From Haloarcula salinisoli (GTDB lineage: Archaea > Halobacteriota > Halobacteria > Halobacteriales > Haloarculaceae), in contig NZ_RKLQ01000001.1 in NCBI RefSeq assembly GCF_019599405.1, positions 806,001 through 870,000 on the forward strand: a stretch of 64,000 bases of DNA. Reading direction: 5' to 3'. Made by a program: the position numbers and the translations under genes. Positions 16,756-25,100 of this stretch are shown piece by piece; position 1 is the first letter of the stretch; each line of letters starts with the position of its first letter. Below the pieces are notes generated by a model. The model ran no database searches. It saw nothing but the letters and a program-made list of their open reading frames with translations, and was not told the DNA's origin.

Positions 16756-17982
16756 ATGACTGAGTCCACGGCGTCGGGCCCCGACAGCTCGCGGACGGTC
16801 AGTCGCCGAACGGTCCTGGGCTCACTCGCCGCCGGTGCCGGCGTGGCGACACTCGGGACGATAGCGGGCGCGGTCGAGGACTACTGGACAGTGGTCGCGC
16901 TCCCGGACACGCAGTACAGTGCGAGAGACGAGCGGTACGCGCGACCCCAGACCAAGTGGATAGGGACCGAGGAACACGTCGCGTTCGTCTCTCACGTGGG
17001 CGACGTTGTCCAGAACCCCGACCGACCGGTCGAGTGGGAGTACATGGACCGTGCCATCTCGAATCTCGACGGGAAGGTCCCCTACGCCATGATACCCGGG
17101 GACCAGGACTATATGACGCCGGACGACCGCAGCTCCTCGATACGGCGGTACAGGCGGCTCTTCGGGCCGGAGCGATATCGGTCCAGGGACTGGTACGGTG
17201 GTTCGGGACCCTCGAACGGCGAGGGGGACCTGAGCTCCTACCAGCTGTTCTCCGCCGGCGGATACGACTTCCTCCACCTGGCCCTGGAGTGGCCGGCCCC
17301 GGGGAACGTCACGGACCCGTCGACGCCGCTGGGCTGGGCACAGACGGTCCTCGACGAGTACCCCGACCGGCCGGCAATTCTCACGACCCACTCGTATCTC
17401 GACGTGCGGGCGGCGGGACGGTCGACCGACGTCGAGGAAGTCAACGGCAACGGGAACAGCGGCGAGGCCATCTGGCAATCGCTCGTCAGCCCAAACGCAC
17501 AGATATTCATGGTCCTCTGTGGCCACTCCTGGCGCGACGACGGTGAGTACCACCAGGTGTCACAGAACGATGCCTGTGGCTCGGTGTACGAGCTGCTCGC
17601 GAACTATCAGGGCGGGGAGAAACGGGGGCAGGGGTTCCTCCGTCGCATCGAGTTCCGGCCCGGAGCGGGGGACAGTGCGCCCGACCGCATCCAGGTCAGA
17701 ACCTACTCGCCAGTGCTGGACGAGTACCGGACCGACGACAACAGCGAGTTCGCCTTCGACGTGGACTTCGACACGCGGTTCGGGACGTCGACGTTCGATA
17801 CTGACTGTTCCGGCGACGCCGACGCCGACGGCGATATCGACGGGCAGGACAGCGAGGTCGTCCAGCGGCGGCTCGCGAACGAGGACGTGGACGTCGACAC
17901 CGACGCGGCCGATATCGACGACGACGGTGACGTCGACATCGGCGACGCCGTTCGCATCCGGAACAAGGGGCGGGGATACTGA
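16756..17982 (+). CDS. Tat-exported calcineurin-like phosphoesterase with C-terminal dockerin
   Basis: The 408-residue product has a Tat signal (SRRTVLGSLAAGAGVATLGT) and a metallophosphoesterase domain. Metal-site motifs are VALPDTQYS (Asp51), SHVGDVVQ (about 80-87), MIPGDQDY where most family members have GNHD/E, LTTHSYL, and CGHSW where GHxH is usual. The last 60 residues form a type I dockerin with two EF-hand-like loops, DADADGDIDGQD and DIDDDGDVDIGD, each followed by a short helix. Dockerins dock calcium-dependently onto cohesins, and the next gene, overlapping by one base, encodes a cohesin. The enzyme therefore probably sits on the cell surface and may act on phosphodiesters of surface glycans or nucleic acids. 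The two altered motifs make activity uncertain. Confidence 0.85.
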   Translation: MTESTASGPDSSRTVSRRTVLGSLAAGAGVATLGTIAGAVEDYWTVVALPDTQYSARDERYARPQTKWIGTEEHVAFVSHVGDVVQNPDRPVEWEYMDRAISNLDGKVPYAMIPGDQDYMTPDDRSSSIRRYRRLFGPERYRSRDWYGGSGPSNGEGDLSSYQLFSAGGYDFLHLALEWPAPGNVTDPSTPLGWAQTVLDEYPDRPAILTTHSYLDVRAAGRSTDVEEVNGNGNSGEAIWQSLVSPNAQIFMVLCGHSWRDDGEYHQVSQNDACGSVYELLANYQGGEKRGQGFLRRIEFRPGAGDSAPDRIQVRTYSPVLDEYRTDDNSEFAFDVDFDTRFGTSTFDTDCSGDADADGDIDGQDSEVVQRRLANEDVDVDTDAADIDDDGDVDIGDAVRIRNKGRGY

Positions 17983-18662
17983 TGGGGGACCACTGGGGCG
18001 TGTGGTTCCTCGCCGCCCTCCTCGTCGTCCCCATCGCTGTGACGCCGGTCGCGGCGACGCAAGCAGCGACCGACGGCGGTCCCTCGACTCAGACCACGAA
18101 CGATAGCGCGACCGCGGCCCAGACCGACAACGCCACCACGACAGTGACGACCGACCCCGGCGGGACCGTCTCCGTGCAGCGCTGGGAGACAGTCACTGTG
18201 ACCGTGCGGGCGAAGGCGACGAACGTGACTGGCTATCAGTCGGCGGTGTCGTACGACCCGAGCGTCCTGCAGGTGCAGACGCTCTCGGGCACCGAGGACT
18301 TCGCCGACCCGGTCGCGACTGTCGACAACGCGAACGGGTCGGTCGTGTTCAACCAGATTCGCTCGGGTGAGACCACGGACCCGGCGCTCGTCGAACTCTC
18401 GGTTCAGGTGATCGGCACCGACGGGCAACGGGGCGACCTGTCGGTCCGCACCCAGGAGACGCGGTTCAGCAACGCCACGGGGGCGACGTTCGACCCGGAC
18501 AGTTCGAACGGTGTGACCATCGCTGTCCAGCCGGGAGAGAACGGGACGGATGGGGCAGAGAGCCCCGGCCAGTCCGGGCTGGGGCTCGGTGGCCCCGCGG
18601 TTCTCCTGGGAGCGCTGGCCGCCGTCGGCTGGCTGATGTTGCGCAGCCGACGGCAGCCGTAA
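17982..18662 (+). CDS. Membrane-anchored cohesin-domain protein
   Basis: The 226-residue product has an N-terminal signal peptide (FLAALLVVPIAVTPVAATQA) and a Thr/Asn-rich spacer. A domain of about 120 residues has cohesin character: GTVSVQRWETVTVTVRAKAT opens it, TGYQSAVSYDPSVLQVQTL is the typical second block, and GSVVFNQIRSG and LVELSVQVIG follow. A Gly/Ser linker then leads to one C-terminal membrane helix (AVLLGALAAVGWLMLRSRRQ) with a basic stop-transfer tail. It should display one cohesin outside the cell. The ATG overlaps the stop of the upstream dockerin-bearing phosphoesterase (TGATG), so the two are co-translated and probably partners. Without that context it could only be called a cohesin-like surface domain. 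Confidence 0.8.
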   Translation: MGDHWGVWFLAALLVVPIAVTPVAATQAATDGGPSTQTTNDSATAAQTDNATTTVTTDPGGTVSVQRWETVTVTVRAKATNVTGYQSAVSYDPSVLQVQTLSGTEDFADPVATVDNANGSVVFNQIRSGETTDPALVELSVQVIGTDGQRGDLSVRTQETRFSNATGATFDPDSSNGVTIAVQPGENGTDGAESPGQSGLGLGGPAVLLGALAAVGWLMLRSRRQP

Positions 18663-18727
18663 CCGCCTCGGAGTTCCCTGGCAGTAGACGGTGAGTAACC
18701 AAACAGAAACGCACGCGTCTGGTATCC

Positions 18728-19504
18728 ATGCCAGACATATCGGTAATCGTTCCGACGCTCGACGCCGACCGGACCTTCGGGTGGGAGTCGAAGCTCCGGG
18801 CCTCGCCCGTCGAGGCCGAGCTGCTCGTCAGAGACGAGGCTAGTGCCTCGGCGGCCCGCAACGCCGGGATTCGGGCGGCCAGCGCGGACAAACTCGTCTT
18901 TCTCGACGACGACTCCGACCCCCGCGGCGACTACTTCCAGCGCGTCTCCGCGCTCCTCGACGAGCATCCCGCGGTGACCGGCCGGATTCGCGACACGGGG
19001 TCGCGGTTCATCCGGCCGGTATCCTCGAGCGACTACGACCAGGGCGAGTCGGGCCACGTCACGGAGACGGTCGTCGGCTGTAACATGGCGATGCGCCGCG
19101 AGGTCCTGGAAGATATCGGCGGGTTCGACGAGCGACTCCCGTACGGCCACGAGGAGACGGAGCTCATCGACCGTCTCTGTGACGCCTACGACGTCTGGTA
19201 CTGTCCCGACCTGGTTGTCGACCATCCCTTCGCCGACTCGCTGGGTGGCTATCTGGAGAAGCAGTACCGACACGGGCGGGAGGCCGTCCCCTACTACGCG
19301 ATTCGAGGCGAGAACTTGCCCCGACGAATGGCCCGCTTCGCACTCGTCCCGAGCCACTACACCGGCCCCACAGCCACGGCGACGGCACTCCAGACGCTCG
19401 GGCAGCTCGTGGCCGTCGCCGGGATGGCACGCGGACTCCTGTGGTATCTGGCCGCGGACGGCGGGGACGGCCCGCTCGACCAGCCCACGGACGAGCGAAT
19501 CTGA
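18728..19504 (+). CDS. Family 2 glycosyltransferase
   Basis: The 258-residue product is a compact GT-A enzyme. DISVIVPTLDADRTF opens the fold, ASASAARNAGIRAASADKLV leads to the metal-binding LDDDSDP, and the galactosyltransferase-like acceptor segment VVGCNMAMRREVLEDIGGFD is followed by YGHEETELIDRL with the catalytic-base acidic pair. A C-terminal hydrophobic helix (LQTLGQLVAVAGMARGLLWY) may hold it to the membrane. It is 66 bases downstream of the cohesin gene. The sugar donor is unknown. Confidence 0.88.
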   Translation: MPDISVIVPTLDADRTFGWESKLRASPVEAELLVRDEASASAARNAGIRAASADKLVFLDDDSDPRGDYFQRVSALLDEHPAVTGRIRDTGSRFIRPVSSSDYDQGESGHVTETVVGCNMAMRREVLEDIGGFDERLPYGHEETELIDRLCDAYDVWYCPDLVVDHPFADSLGGYLEKQYRHGREAVPYYAIRGENLPRRMARFALVPSHYTGPTATATALQTLGQLVAVAGMARGLLWYLAADGGDGPLDQPTDERI

Positions 19505-19779
19505 ACACGGCCGCGGATTCTATCTAATATCAGAGTAATAATAATTTTCGCCCCAGCCACACCAGAACTGCAACCCACCGTGTAGCGGATGCTGGGAGTT
19601 CATTACCGGAAGCGACCACGGCGCTCGCAGTTTGCAGGTCGCTAATTCGGTTAGTCGGCACCGTCGGTGTGCCGGATATTCCACACGTGAGGGCAGCCAG
19701 TTCGCAGGAAGCCCGTAACAATGTCTTACTGAGGTGTCAGTTCGCTTACGGCCGTGCCGTCGGTCGCTACGAAACTTCC

Positions 19780-20706
19780 ATGAGTACGACAAGCTCCAAT
19801 TCGACCGAACGCCGGCTCACGAGTGACGTGGTCATCGGTATCCCCGCGTACAACGAGGCCGACACCGTCGGCGACGTCGTCCGTGCAGCGTCTGCCCCTG
19901 ACGTGGACGTGGTGGTGGTCGACGACGGGAGTGACGACAGCACAGCGGCGGTAGCATCCGACGCCGGCGCCACGGTACTCCAGCACGGTGACAATCGCGG
20001 CTACGGCGCTGCGCTCGGCACGCTGTTTTCGGCCGCCCACGACAGCGGTGTGGACCACCTCGTCGTCGTCGACGCCGACGGACAGCACGACCCCACAGAG
20101 GCCCTCTCGCTCGTCGAGGCCCAGCGGTCCACCGGCGGCGACATCGTCATCGGGAGCCGGTTCGTCGAGGGGTCACAGACGGATATGCCGCTGTACCGAC
20201 GCGCCGGTCTCGGTGTCATCAACGGGCTCACCGGCGCCGCGTTGGCGCTTGGCTACTCGGCCAACGCCGTCGCCGACACCCAGAGTGGCTTCCGGGCGTA
20301 CAACGCCGAGGCCATCGAATTGCTCGCCTGCCGGGCCGACCTGAGCGACGGGATGGACGCCAGCCTCGATATCCTGTTTCACGCCGCGGACGAGGAGTTC
20401 ACCTTCACCGAGACGCCCGTCGACGTGACCTACGACGTCGCAGAGGCCAACACGCACAACCCCGTCGTCCACGGAGCAGTCCTCGTCTCCAACATCTTCG
20501 GTCGCGCCCTCTCGGACCGACCGGGCCGGGTGCTCGGCGTTCCCGGTTCAATCTGTCTCGTCCTGGGCGGCCTGCTCACGAGCGTCTCGCTCACCGGGCT
20601 CACGCTGGCCGTCATCCCGGTGCTGGTCGCAGTGTTAGTCCTGACTGGCAGCGGACTGCTCGGGGCCGCCCTGGCCATCGGTCGGTTGAGGCCGTCCCGT
20701 GAGTGA
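19780..20706 (+). CDS. Polyprenyl-phosphate glycosyltransferase (DPM1-like GT2)
   Basis: The 308-residue product resembles dolichol-phosphate mannosyl/glucosyltransferases. DVVIGIPAYNEADTVGDVVR and VVVVDDGSDDST form the nucleotide-binding core, HGDNRGYGAALGT follows, and VVDADGQHDP carries the DXD metal site. VIGSRFVEG, TDTQSGFRAY-like ADTQSGFRAY and MDASLDILFHA are further family blocks. Two membrane helices end the protein (VPGSICLVLGGLLTSVSL, LAVIPVLVAVLVLTGSGLL), so it likely charges dolichol phosphate at the inner face of the membrane. I use the ATG at 19780; extending upstream adds 37 residues with no conservation signature. Confidence 0.88.
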   Translation: MSTTSSNSTERRLTSDVVIGIPAYNEADTVGDVVRAASAPDVDVVVVDDGSDDSTAAVASDAGATVLQHGDNRGYGAALGTLFSAAHDSGVDHLVVVDADGQHDPTEALSLVEAQRSTGGDIVIGSRFVEGSQTDMPLYRRAGLGVINGLTGAALALGYSANAVADTQSGFRAYNAEAIELLACRADLSDGMDASLDILFHAADEEFTFTETPVDVTYDVAEANTHNPVVHGAVLVSNIFGRALSDRPGRVLGVPGSICLVLGGLLTSVSLTGLTLAVIPVLVAVLVLTGSGLLGAALAIGRLRPSRE

Positions 20707-20953
20707 TACGGCCCGACGCTGTGGGCCTACCCCACGGTGACGCCACTGGTATGTACCTGATACGTTGTTTACACCCGCTGGCGTGCAATTTCTCAGAAGT
20801 GGCTTTGAAACCCACCTATACTGTCAGTGAAAGATAGAAGACAGCGTATACTCTGGGCTAAACCTGACTGCTTTCGGGCGGTTTTCTATCGAGCGGAACG
20901 GCGTCCTGCTATAGACTGCATTACAAATAGAACAAGGGTGGGTTGGTTCTCCC

Positions 20954-22066
20954 ATGACGCCCCGAATGGTCTTCGTGCTCGGAACGCGTCCCGAGATTGT
21001 CAAACTCGCGCCGATAATCAGAGCCTGTGACCGCGCCGCGGTCGACTACAGCGTGGTCCACACGGGCCAGCACTACTCCGAGCGCCTCGACGGGGTCTTC
21101 TTCGACGATTTGGAACTGCCCGCGCCCGACTACAACCTCGAAGTCGGGTCGGGCGACCACGCGGCCCAGACGGGCGAGATGGTGGCTCGCCTCGGCGAGG
21201 TGTTCGAGCGCGAGTCCCCCGATGTCGTCGTCGTCCAGGGCGACACCAACTCGGCGTTCGCGGGCGGCATCGTCGCGAGCAAGCGCGACGCAGAACTGGC
21301 CCACGTCGAAGCCGGCCTCCGGAGCTTCGACCGGGACATGCCCGAAGAACTCAACCGCGTGCTCATCGACCACGCGGCCGAGCACCTGTTTGCTCCCACC
21401 GACGAGGCAGCCGACCAGCTCCGGACGGAGGCGATTCCCGACCGTCGCATCGAGGTGACCGGCAACACCGTCGTCGACGCGGTGCGGCAACACGTTCAGC
21501 TGGCCCGGGAGAAGAGCGACGTGCTCGCGGAACTCGACCTCGGCGAGGCACCCTTTGCCCTCCTGACGGCCCACCGGCCGGGCAACGTCGACGACCCCGA
21601 GCGGTTCCGGGGCCTGCTCGACGGCGTCGGCCAGTACGCCGACGATAGAGAACTCCCGGTTGTCTACCCGGTCCACCCGCGCTCACGCGAGAAAATCGAC
21701 GCGTTCGAACTCGACGTCCCCGACGCCATCGCGTGTATCGAGCCGCTGAACTTCCTCGATTTCCTCCGACTGGAGAGCGAGGCGGATGTCGTTTTCACCG
21801 ACTCCGGCGGCGTCCAGGAGGAGACCTGTGTCCTCGGGACGCCCTGCGTCACCGTCCGCGAGAGCACGGAGCGGCCCGAAACGCTGACCGTGGGGTCGAA
21901 CGTGCTCGCGGAGCCGACTCCAAAGAGCATCGTCGACGCTGCCGACGAGGTGAGACGCGGCCGCAACGACTGGGAACCCCCCTTCGGCGACGGCCACGCG
22001 GCCGAGCGCATCCTCGAGACGCTCGGGGTCGACGTGTCGGCCGTGTCCGGGGAGGTCCCGGTATGA
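20954..22066 (+). CDS. wecB: UDP-N-acetylglucosamine 2-epimerase (non-hydrolysing)
   Basis: The 370-residue enzyme interconverts UDP-GlcNAc and UDP-ManNAc. All family blocks are present in order: FVLGTRPEIVKLAPII at the N-terminus, VVHTGQHYSERLDGVFFDDL, VVVQGDTNSAFAGG, ELAHVEAGLRSFDRDMPEEL with the active-site Glu and His-rich loop, LTAHRPGNVDD, and TDSGGVQEETCVLGTPCV near the C-terminus. Length is normal. Its stop overlaps the start of wecC by four bases (ATGA), so the two form a pathway pair making UDP-ManNAcA, a known haloarchaeal and bacterial surface-glycan precursor. Confidence 0.95.
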   Translation: MTPRMVFVLGTRPEIVKLAPIIRACDRAAVDYSVVHTGQHYSERLDGVFFDDLELPAPDYNLEVGSGDHAAQTGEMVARLGEVFERESPDVVVVQGDTNSAFAGGIVASKRDAELAHVEAGLRSFDRDMPEELNRVLIDHAAEHLFAPTDEAADQLRTEAIPDRRIEVTGNTVVDAVRQHVQLAREKSDVLAELDLGEAPFALLTAHRPGNVDDPERFRGLLDGVGQYADDRELPVVYPVHPRSREKIDAFELDVPDAIACIEPLNFLDFLRLESEADVVFTDSGGVQEETCVLGTPCVTVRESTERPETLTVGSNVLAEPTPKSIVDAADEVRRGRNDWEPPFGDGHAAERILETLGVDVSAVSGEVPV

Positions 22067-23436
22067 CTACCGACTCCGTCAAGGGCGGAGACGGTACCAC
22101 GACCGACTCCGTCAAGGGCGGAGACGGTACCACGACCGACTCCGTCCACGGCGGAGGCGGGACCACTACCGTCTCCGTCCACGGGCTGGGCTACGTGGGT
22201 CTGCCGACGGCGGCGCTGTTCGCCAACAACGGCTACACCGTCTACGGCGTCGACACCCAGCCCGACAAACTCGAACGGCTCCGGACCGACGGTGCCGACT
22301 TCCGGGAGGCAGCGCTCAACGACTACGTCGACCGCGTGCTCGGAACAGACGCGCTGCACCTGCGCGAGCACCCCGTCGAGAGCGACTACCACCTGATATG
22401 CGTGCCGACGCCGTTCGACCACGATCGCGAGGCCGCCGACCTCTCGTACGTCCGGGCCGCCGCCGAGGGCATCGCCCCGAAACTCCGACCGGGCGACACC
22501 GTCGTCGTCGAATCGACGGTCCCGCCGGGGACGACCGCGAACGTGGTCGGCGAGACGCTCGAACGCAACGGGGACCTCCTGCGGGAGACGTTCAACCTCG
22601 CGTTCTGTCCCGAGACCGTCCTGCCGGGCTCGATACTCGAGGAGCTCAGGGGCAACGACCGCATCGTCGGCGGCATCGACGACGAGGCCACGGCCGCCGC
22701 CCGGGACCTCTTTGCTGGCGTGGTCGACGGCGACATCCACACCGCACCCGACGCGGCGACGGCGGAGTTCGCGAAGCTAGCCCAGAACACCCACCGCGAC
22801 GCCAACATCGCCATCGCCAACGAACTCGCGAAGGTGGCCCGCGACCACGGCGTCGTTCCCCGTCCGGCGTTCGACCTCGCCAACGAACACCCGCGAGTCG
22901 ACCTGCTCCACCCGGGGCCGGGCGTCGGCGGCCACTGTCTCCCGGTCGACCCGCTGTATCTGGGCCAGCACTCCGACCACGTCGCTCTCATCGAACACGC
23001 TCGGGCAGTCAACGACGGGATGGTCTACTACGTCCGGGACCTCCTCGAAGAGGGGCTGGGCTCACTCGCCGAGAAGCGCGTCGCCGTCTTCGGGCTGGCC
23101 TACAAGGGGAACGTCGCCGACACCCGCAACAGTCCGGCGACACGGTTCGTCGAGACGCTCGGCGAGACGCCGGAGCTGGTTGCCACCGACGGCGGGAACG
23201 TCGTCGACGTGCGCGTCCACGACCCTCACGTGGCCGAGGCCGGCGTCGACCTCTGGAGCCAATCGGCCGCTCTAGAGGGTGCCGACGCGCTCGTGTTCAT
23301 GACCGACCACGACGAGTTCACCGAGCTGGACCCCGAAACGGTCGCCGAGCGGATGGACGACAACGTCGTCGTCGACGCTCGTGGGCTGACCGACGAGTCC
23401 TGGCACGAGGCTGGGCTTGACGTCAGACGGCTGTGA
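22063..23436 (+). CDS. wecC: UDP-N-acetyl-D-mannosaminuronate dehydrogenase
   Basis: The 457-residue enzyme oxidises UDP-ManNAc to UDP-ManNAcA with two NAD. The Rossmann motif is VSVHGLGYVGLPTAALFANN, then VVVESTVPPGTTANV, FCPETVLPGSILEEL and KLAQNTHRDANIAIANEL. The active-site cysteine lies in GVGGHCLPVDPLYLG, and FGLAYKGNVADTRNSPATR opens the C-terminal domain. About 35 residues before the Rossmann fold are a tandem repeat of Gly-Gly-Asp-Gly-Thr-Thr-Thr-Asp-Ser-Val-Lys, absent from typical members. The ATG at 22063 overlaps the wecB stop, which fixes the start. Confidence 0.93.
   Translation: MTTDSVKGGDGTTTDSVKGGDGTTTDSVHGGGGTTTVSVHGLGYVGLPTAALFANNGYTVYGVDTQPDKLERLRTDGADFREAALNDYVDRVLGTDALHLREHPVESDYHLICVPTPFDHDREAADLSYVRAAAEGIAPKLRPGDTVVVESTVPPGTTANVVGETLERNGDLLRETFNLAFCPETVLPGSILEELRGNDRIVGGIDDEATAAARDLFAGVVDGDIHTAPDAATAEFAKLAQNTHRDANIAIANELAKVARDHGVVPRPAFDLANEHPRVDLLHPGPGVGGHCLPVDPLYLGQHSDHVALIEHARAVNDGMVYYVRDLLEEGLGSLAEKRVAVFGLAYKGNVADTRNSPATRFVETLGETPELVATDGGNVVDVRVHDPHVAEAGVDLWSQSAALEGADALVFMTDHDEFTELDPETVAERMDDNVVVDARGLTDESWHEAGLDVRRL
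22072..22170 (+). repeat. 33-bp tandem repeat at the wecC N-terminus
   Basis: Three adjacent 33-base units (22072-22104, 22105-22137, 22138-22170) lie in frame. The first two are identical and the third has diverged towards the normal N-terminal sequence. Each adds 11 residues ahead of the Rossmann fold. Confidence 0.85.
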
Positions 23437-23521
23437 GGGTATCGTAGAAGGGGACACGACAGGAATCCAGCATCCCCGTTCGTGTTCTAGTCGCTCTGTT
23501 CGTTCGCGTCTGGCCGACGCG

Positions 23522-23839
23522 TCAGGCCGACTTCGAGGTGACGCCGACCTTCGGGGCGACCCCAACGTGTGGGGGGCCGACCACGTAGATACCGCTCACA
23601 GCGAGCCCGGCTCGCTCACTGTGTTTGCGGAGCGTCGCTTCGGAGTCTGCGTCGTACCGGCACATCGTTGCACCGATCAGTCCTTCCTCGTTGAGGAACG
23701 TCTGGGAACCGAGATAGGACATCGGCACCCCCTCACCTCGTAGTTCCTCGATAGCTTCGCCCGAGCTCTCGACCGCCTGCTCCAGCTGCTCGCTTGTTAT
23801 TCCAGCTTCGAACTCGCGCAATACGTCGTAGTTGTTCAT
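23522..23839 (-). CDS. DUF4242 (SCO4226-like nickel-binding) family protein
   Basis: The 105-residue product has the ferredoxin-like DUF4242 layout. It begins YDVLREFEAGITSEQLEQAV, then the central strand MSYLGSQTFLNEEGLIGATM, and ends with EATLRKHSERAGLAVSGIYV, the 'xxHxxxAG' helix of the family. Some bacterial relatives bind nickel; haloarchaeal ones are uncharacterised. A short polar tail follows. It points towards wecC and is divergent from the ZIP transporter region. The ATG at 23839 is the only good start. Function in this cell is unknown; a metal link with the neighbouring ZIP gene is speculative. Confidence 0.7.
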   Translation of the reverse strand: MNNYDVLREFEAGITSEQLEQAVESSGEAIEELRGEGVPMSYLGSQTFLNEEGLIGATMCRYDADSEATLRKHSERAGLAVSGIYVVGPPHVGVAPKVGVTSKSA

Positions 23840-23933
23840 GGTGCTTTCTGAGAAGGAACGATCAGCGGTTCGGGTTCTCCGTTACTGATAGGGGCCCAGT
23901 CATGATAAAGGTATGTCAGATTCGCCCAAGGCT

Positions 23934-23942
23934 ACTTATATT
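23934..23942 (+). promoter_or_regulatory. TATA box of possible RNA gene
   Basis: ACTTATATT lies about 20-25 bases before the first base-paired segment of the structured region at 23958-24082, with no good coding frame following it. Confidence 0.35.
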
Positions 23943-23957
23943 GATTTAATGGGTATA

Positions 23958-24082
23958 CGTAGCGCGACGGGGAGAGTTCCTCCCGAGCGGCTCTGGGTGT
24001 CCCCTGTGGTTACTCAGTAGTCCCCCCACTGTTGGCACGCCCGTCCCCGCTATACAGCGGGACAGTGGGACCCTTCGCTACG
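23958..24082 (+). ncRNA. Candidate structured RNA upstream of ZIP gene
   Basis: CGTAGCG at 23958-23964 pairs perfectly with CGCTACG at 24076-24082 and would close a multibranch fold. Inside lie a hairpin (GGGAG 23970-23974 with CTCCC 23980-23984) and a nested stem-loop (CCCACTG 24025-24031 with CAGTGGG 24063-24069; CCCGCT 24046-24051 with AGCGGG 24056-24061, loop ATAC). No coding frame with haloarchaeal codon use crosses it. I checked for SRP, RNase P and 5S rRNA hallmarks and did not find them. It could be a small RNA or a long leader of the ZIP gene. Confidence 0.3.
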
Positions 24083-24222
24083 AATCGTGCAGTCAGTTCG
24101 ACGCGATGTATCCGCTGTAACGGTCACGGCGTTACTGACAGATTCAGAGCGGTTCGAAACGGCGCTGCTACAAAGAGTGCGCGTACGTATCCGTGACACC
24201 ACTCGTACAGCGAGCGGAGACT

Positions 24223-24233
24223 GCTTAATTAAG
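24223..24233 (+). promoter_or_regulatory. TATA box of ZIP transporter gene
   Basis: GCTTAATTAAG is centred 37 bases upstream of the ATG at 24265. This suggests a short-leader transcript separate from the structured region. The remainder of the 24083-24264 gap shows only a small hairpin (TAACG/CGTTA near 24117-24135). Confidence 0.5.
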
Positions 24234-24264
24234 AGTCTTGGGGCTTCGGTTATCAGGACTGTGC

Positions 24265-24981
24265 ATGGTACTTACGCAGGCGCTGTCGTATACAGCACTC
24301 GCTGTCGTGGCCGCCCTCGTCGGTGGGATCATCGCCGTCTACCGCCCGCCGAGCCCACAGATGGAAAGCAACGTCCAGCACTTCGCGGCCGGGGTCGTCA
24401 CCGCTGCCGTCGCCGCCGAACTGCTCCCGGGGATACACGAACGGGCACCCCAGATAGTCGTCCTCGGCTTCGCTATCGGGGTAGCGACGATGCTGGGTAT
24501 CCACCGCTTGAGCAAGACTATCGAGAAACGCGATATCGGCGGGCAGTACGCCGGTGCGGCCGGGTTGCTCATCACCATCGGGATAGACATGGTCATCGAC
24601 GGGGTCCTGATTGGCGTCACCTTCCTCGACAATCCCGACACCGGAATCATCATCGCCGTGGCGCTGGCCATCGAGGTGCTCTTTCTCGGGGTCGCCGGCG
24701 TCGTCGCGCTGCCGCGGGAACTGGGCATGGCCCGGAAGCTCGCCGTCCCGGCGACGTTCGGACTCTTGCTCGCGACGGGCGTGACCGGTGGTGTGCTCGT
24801 GCTAGAGGGCGTGACAGGCGCTCCCATAGCGATTATCCTCGCCTTCGGTTCCGCCGCCCTGCTGTACCTCGTCACCGAGGAACTGCTCGTGAAAGCTTCG
24901 AAGGTCCCCGAGACGCCGGTGTCGACGACACTGTTTTTCGTCGGCTTTCTCGCCATCTTCTTGCTCGACATGCTCCACTGA
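24265..24981 (+). CDS. ZIP family metal transporter
   Basis: The 238-residue product has about seven or eight membrane helices and no long signal. ZIP signatures are present: HFAAGVVTAAVAAELLPGIH in the fourth-helix-type block, with the Glu and His expected for metal, and LITIGIDMVIDGVLIGVTF in the fifth, where the usual His residues are replaced by Asp (IDMVIDGVLIG). Such acidic variants are frequent in haloarchaea. It probably imports zinc, iron or manganese. I use the ATG at 24265, nine codons downstream of a TTG, because a TATA box lies 37 bases before it. Confidence 0.85.
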   Translation: MVLTQALSYTALAVVAALVGGIIAVYRPPSPQMESNVQHFAAGVVTAAVAAELLPGIHERAPQIVVLGFAIGVATMLGIHRLSKTIEKRDIGGQYAGAAGLLITIGIDMVIDGVLIGVTFLDNPDTGIIIAVALAIEVLFLGVAGVVALPRELGMARKLAVPATFGLLLATGVTGGVLVLEGVTGAPIAIILAFGSAALLYLVTEELLVKASKVPETPVSTTLFFVGFLAIFLLDMLH

Positions 24982-25100
24982 TTACTGGCCTACCGGGAGC
25001 AACGAAGGGAAGATAGAGCAGGTCTCTGGCCTTTACTGTCGCCTCGCTCCCTGGTGGGAGCGTATCGGTCGGGCTCTTCCGACTCTCAGACCGCTCTCAG

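Noticed and set aside
20704-20790. Fourth stop-codon-linked palindromic element after the DPM1-like gene
   Set aside because: The stop is followed by TACGG as in element 3, but no matching right arm exists within 150 bases.
23958-24082. SRP RNA, RNase P RNA or 5S rRNA
   Set aside because: The conserved words of those RNAs (such as the SRP helix 8 loop or the GAGGAAA segment of RNase P) were not seen.
24087-25016. Rightward 310-codon Arg-rich frame
   Set aside because: It overlaps the ZIP transporter in another frame and is Arg/His-rich, unlike haloarchaeal proteins.
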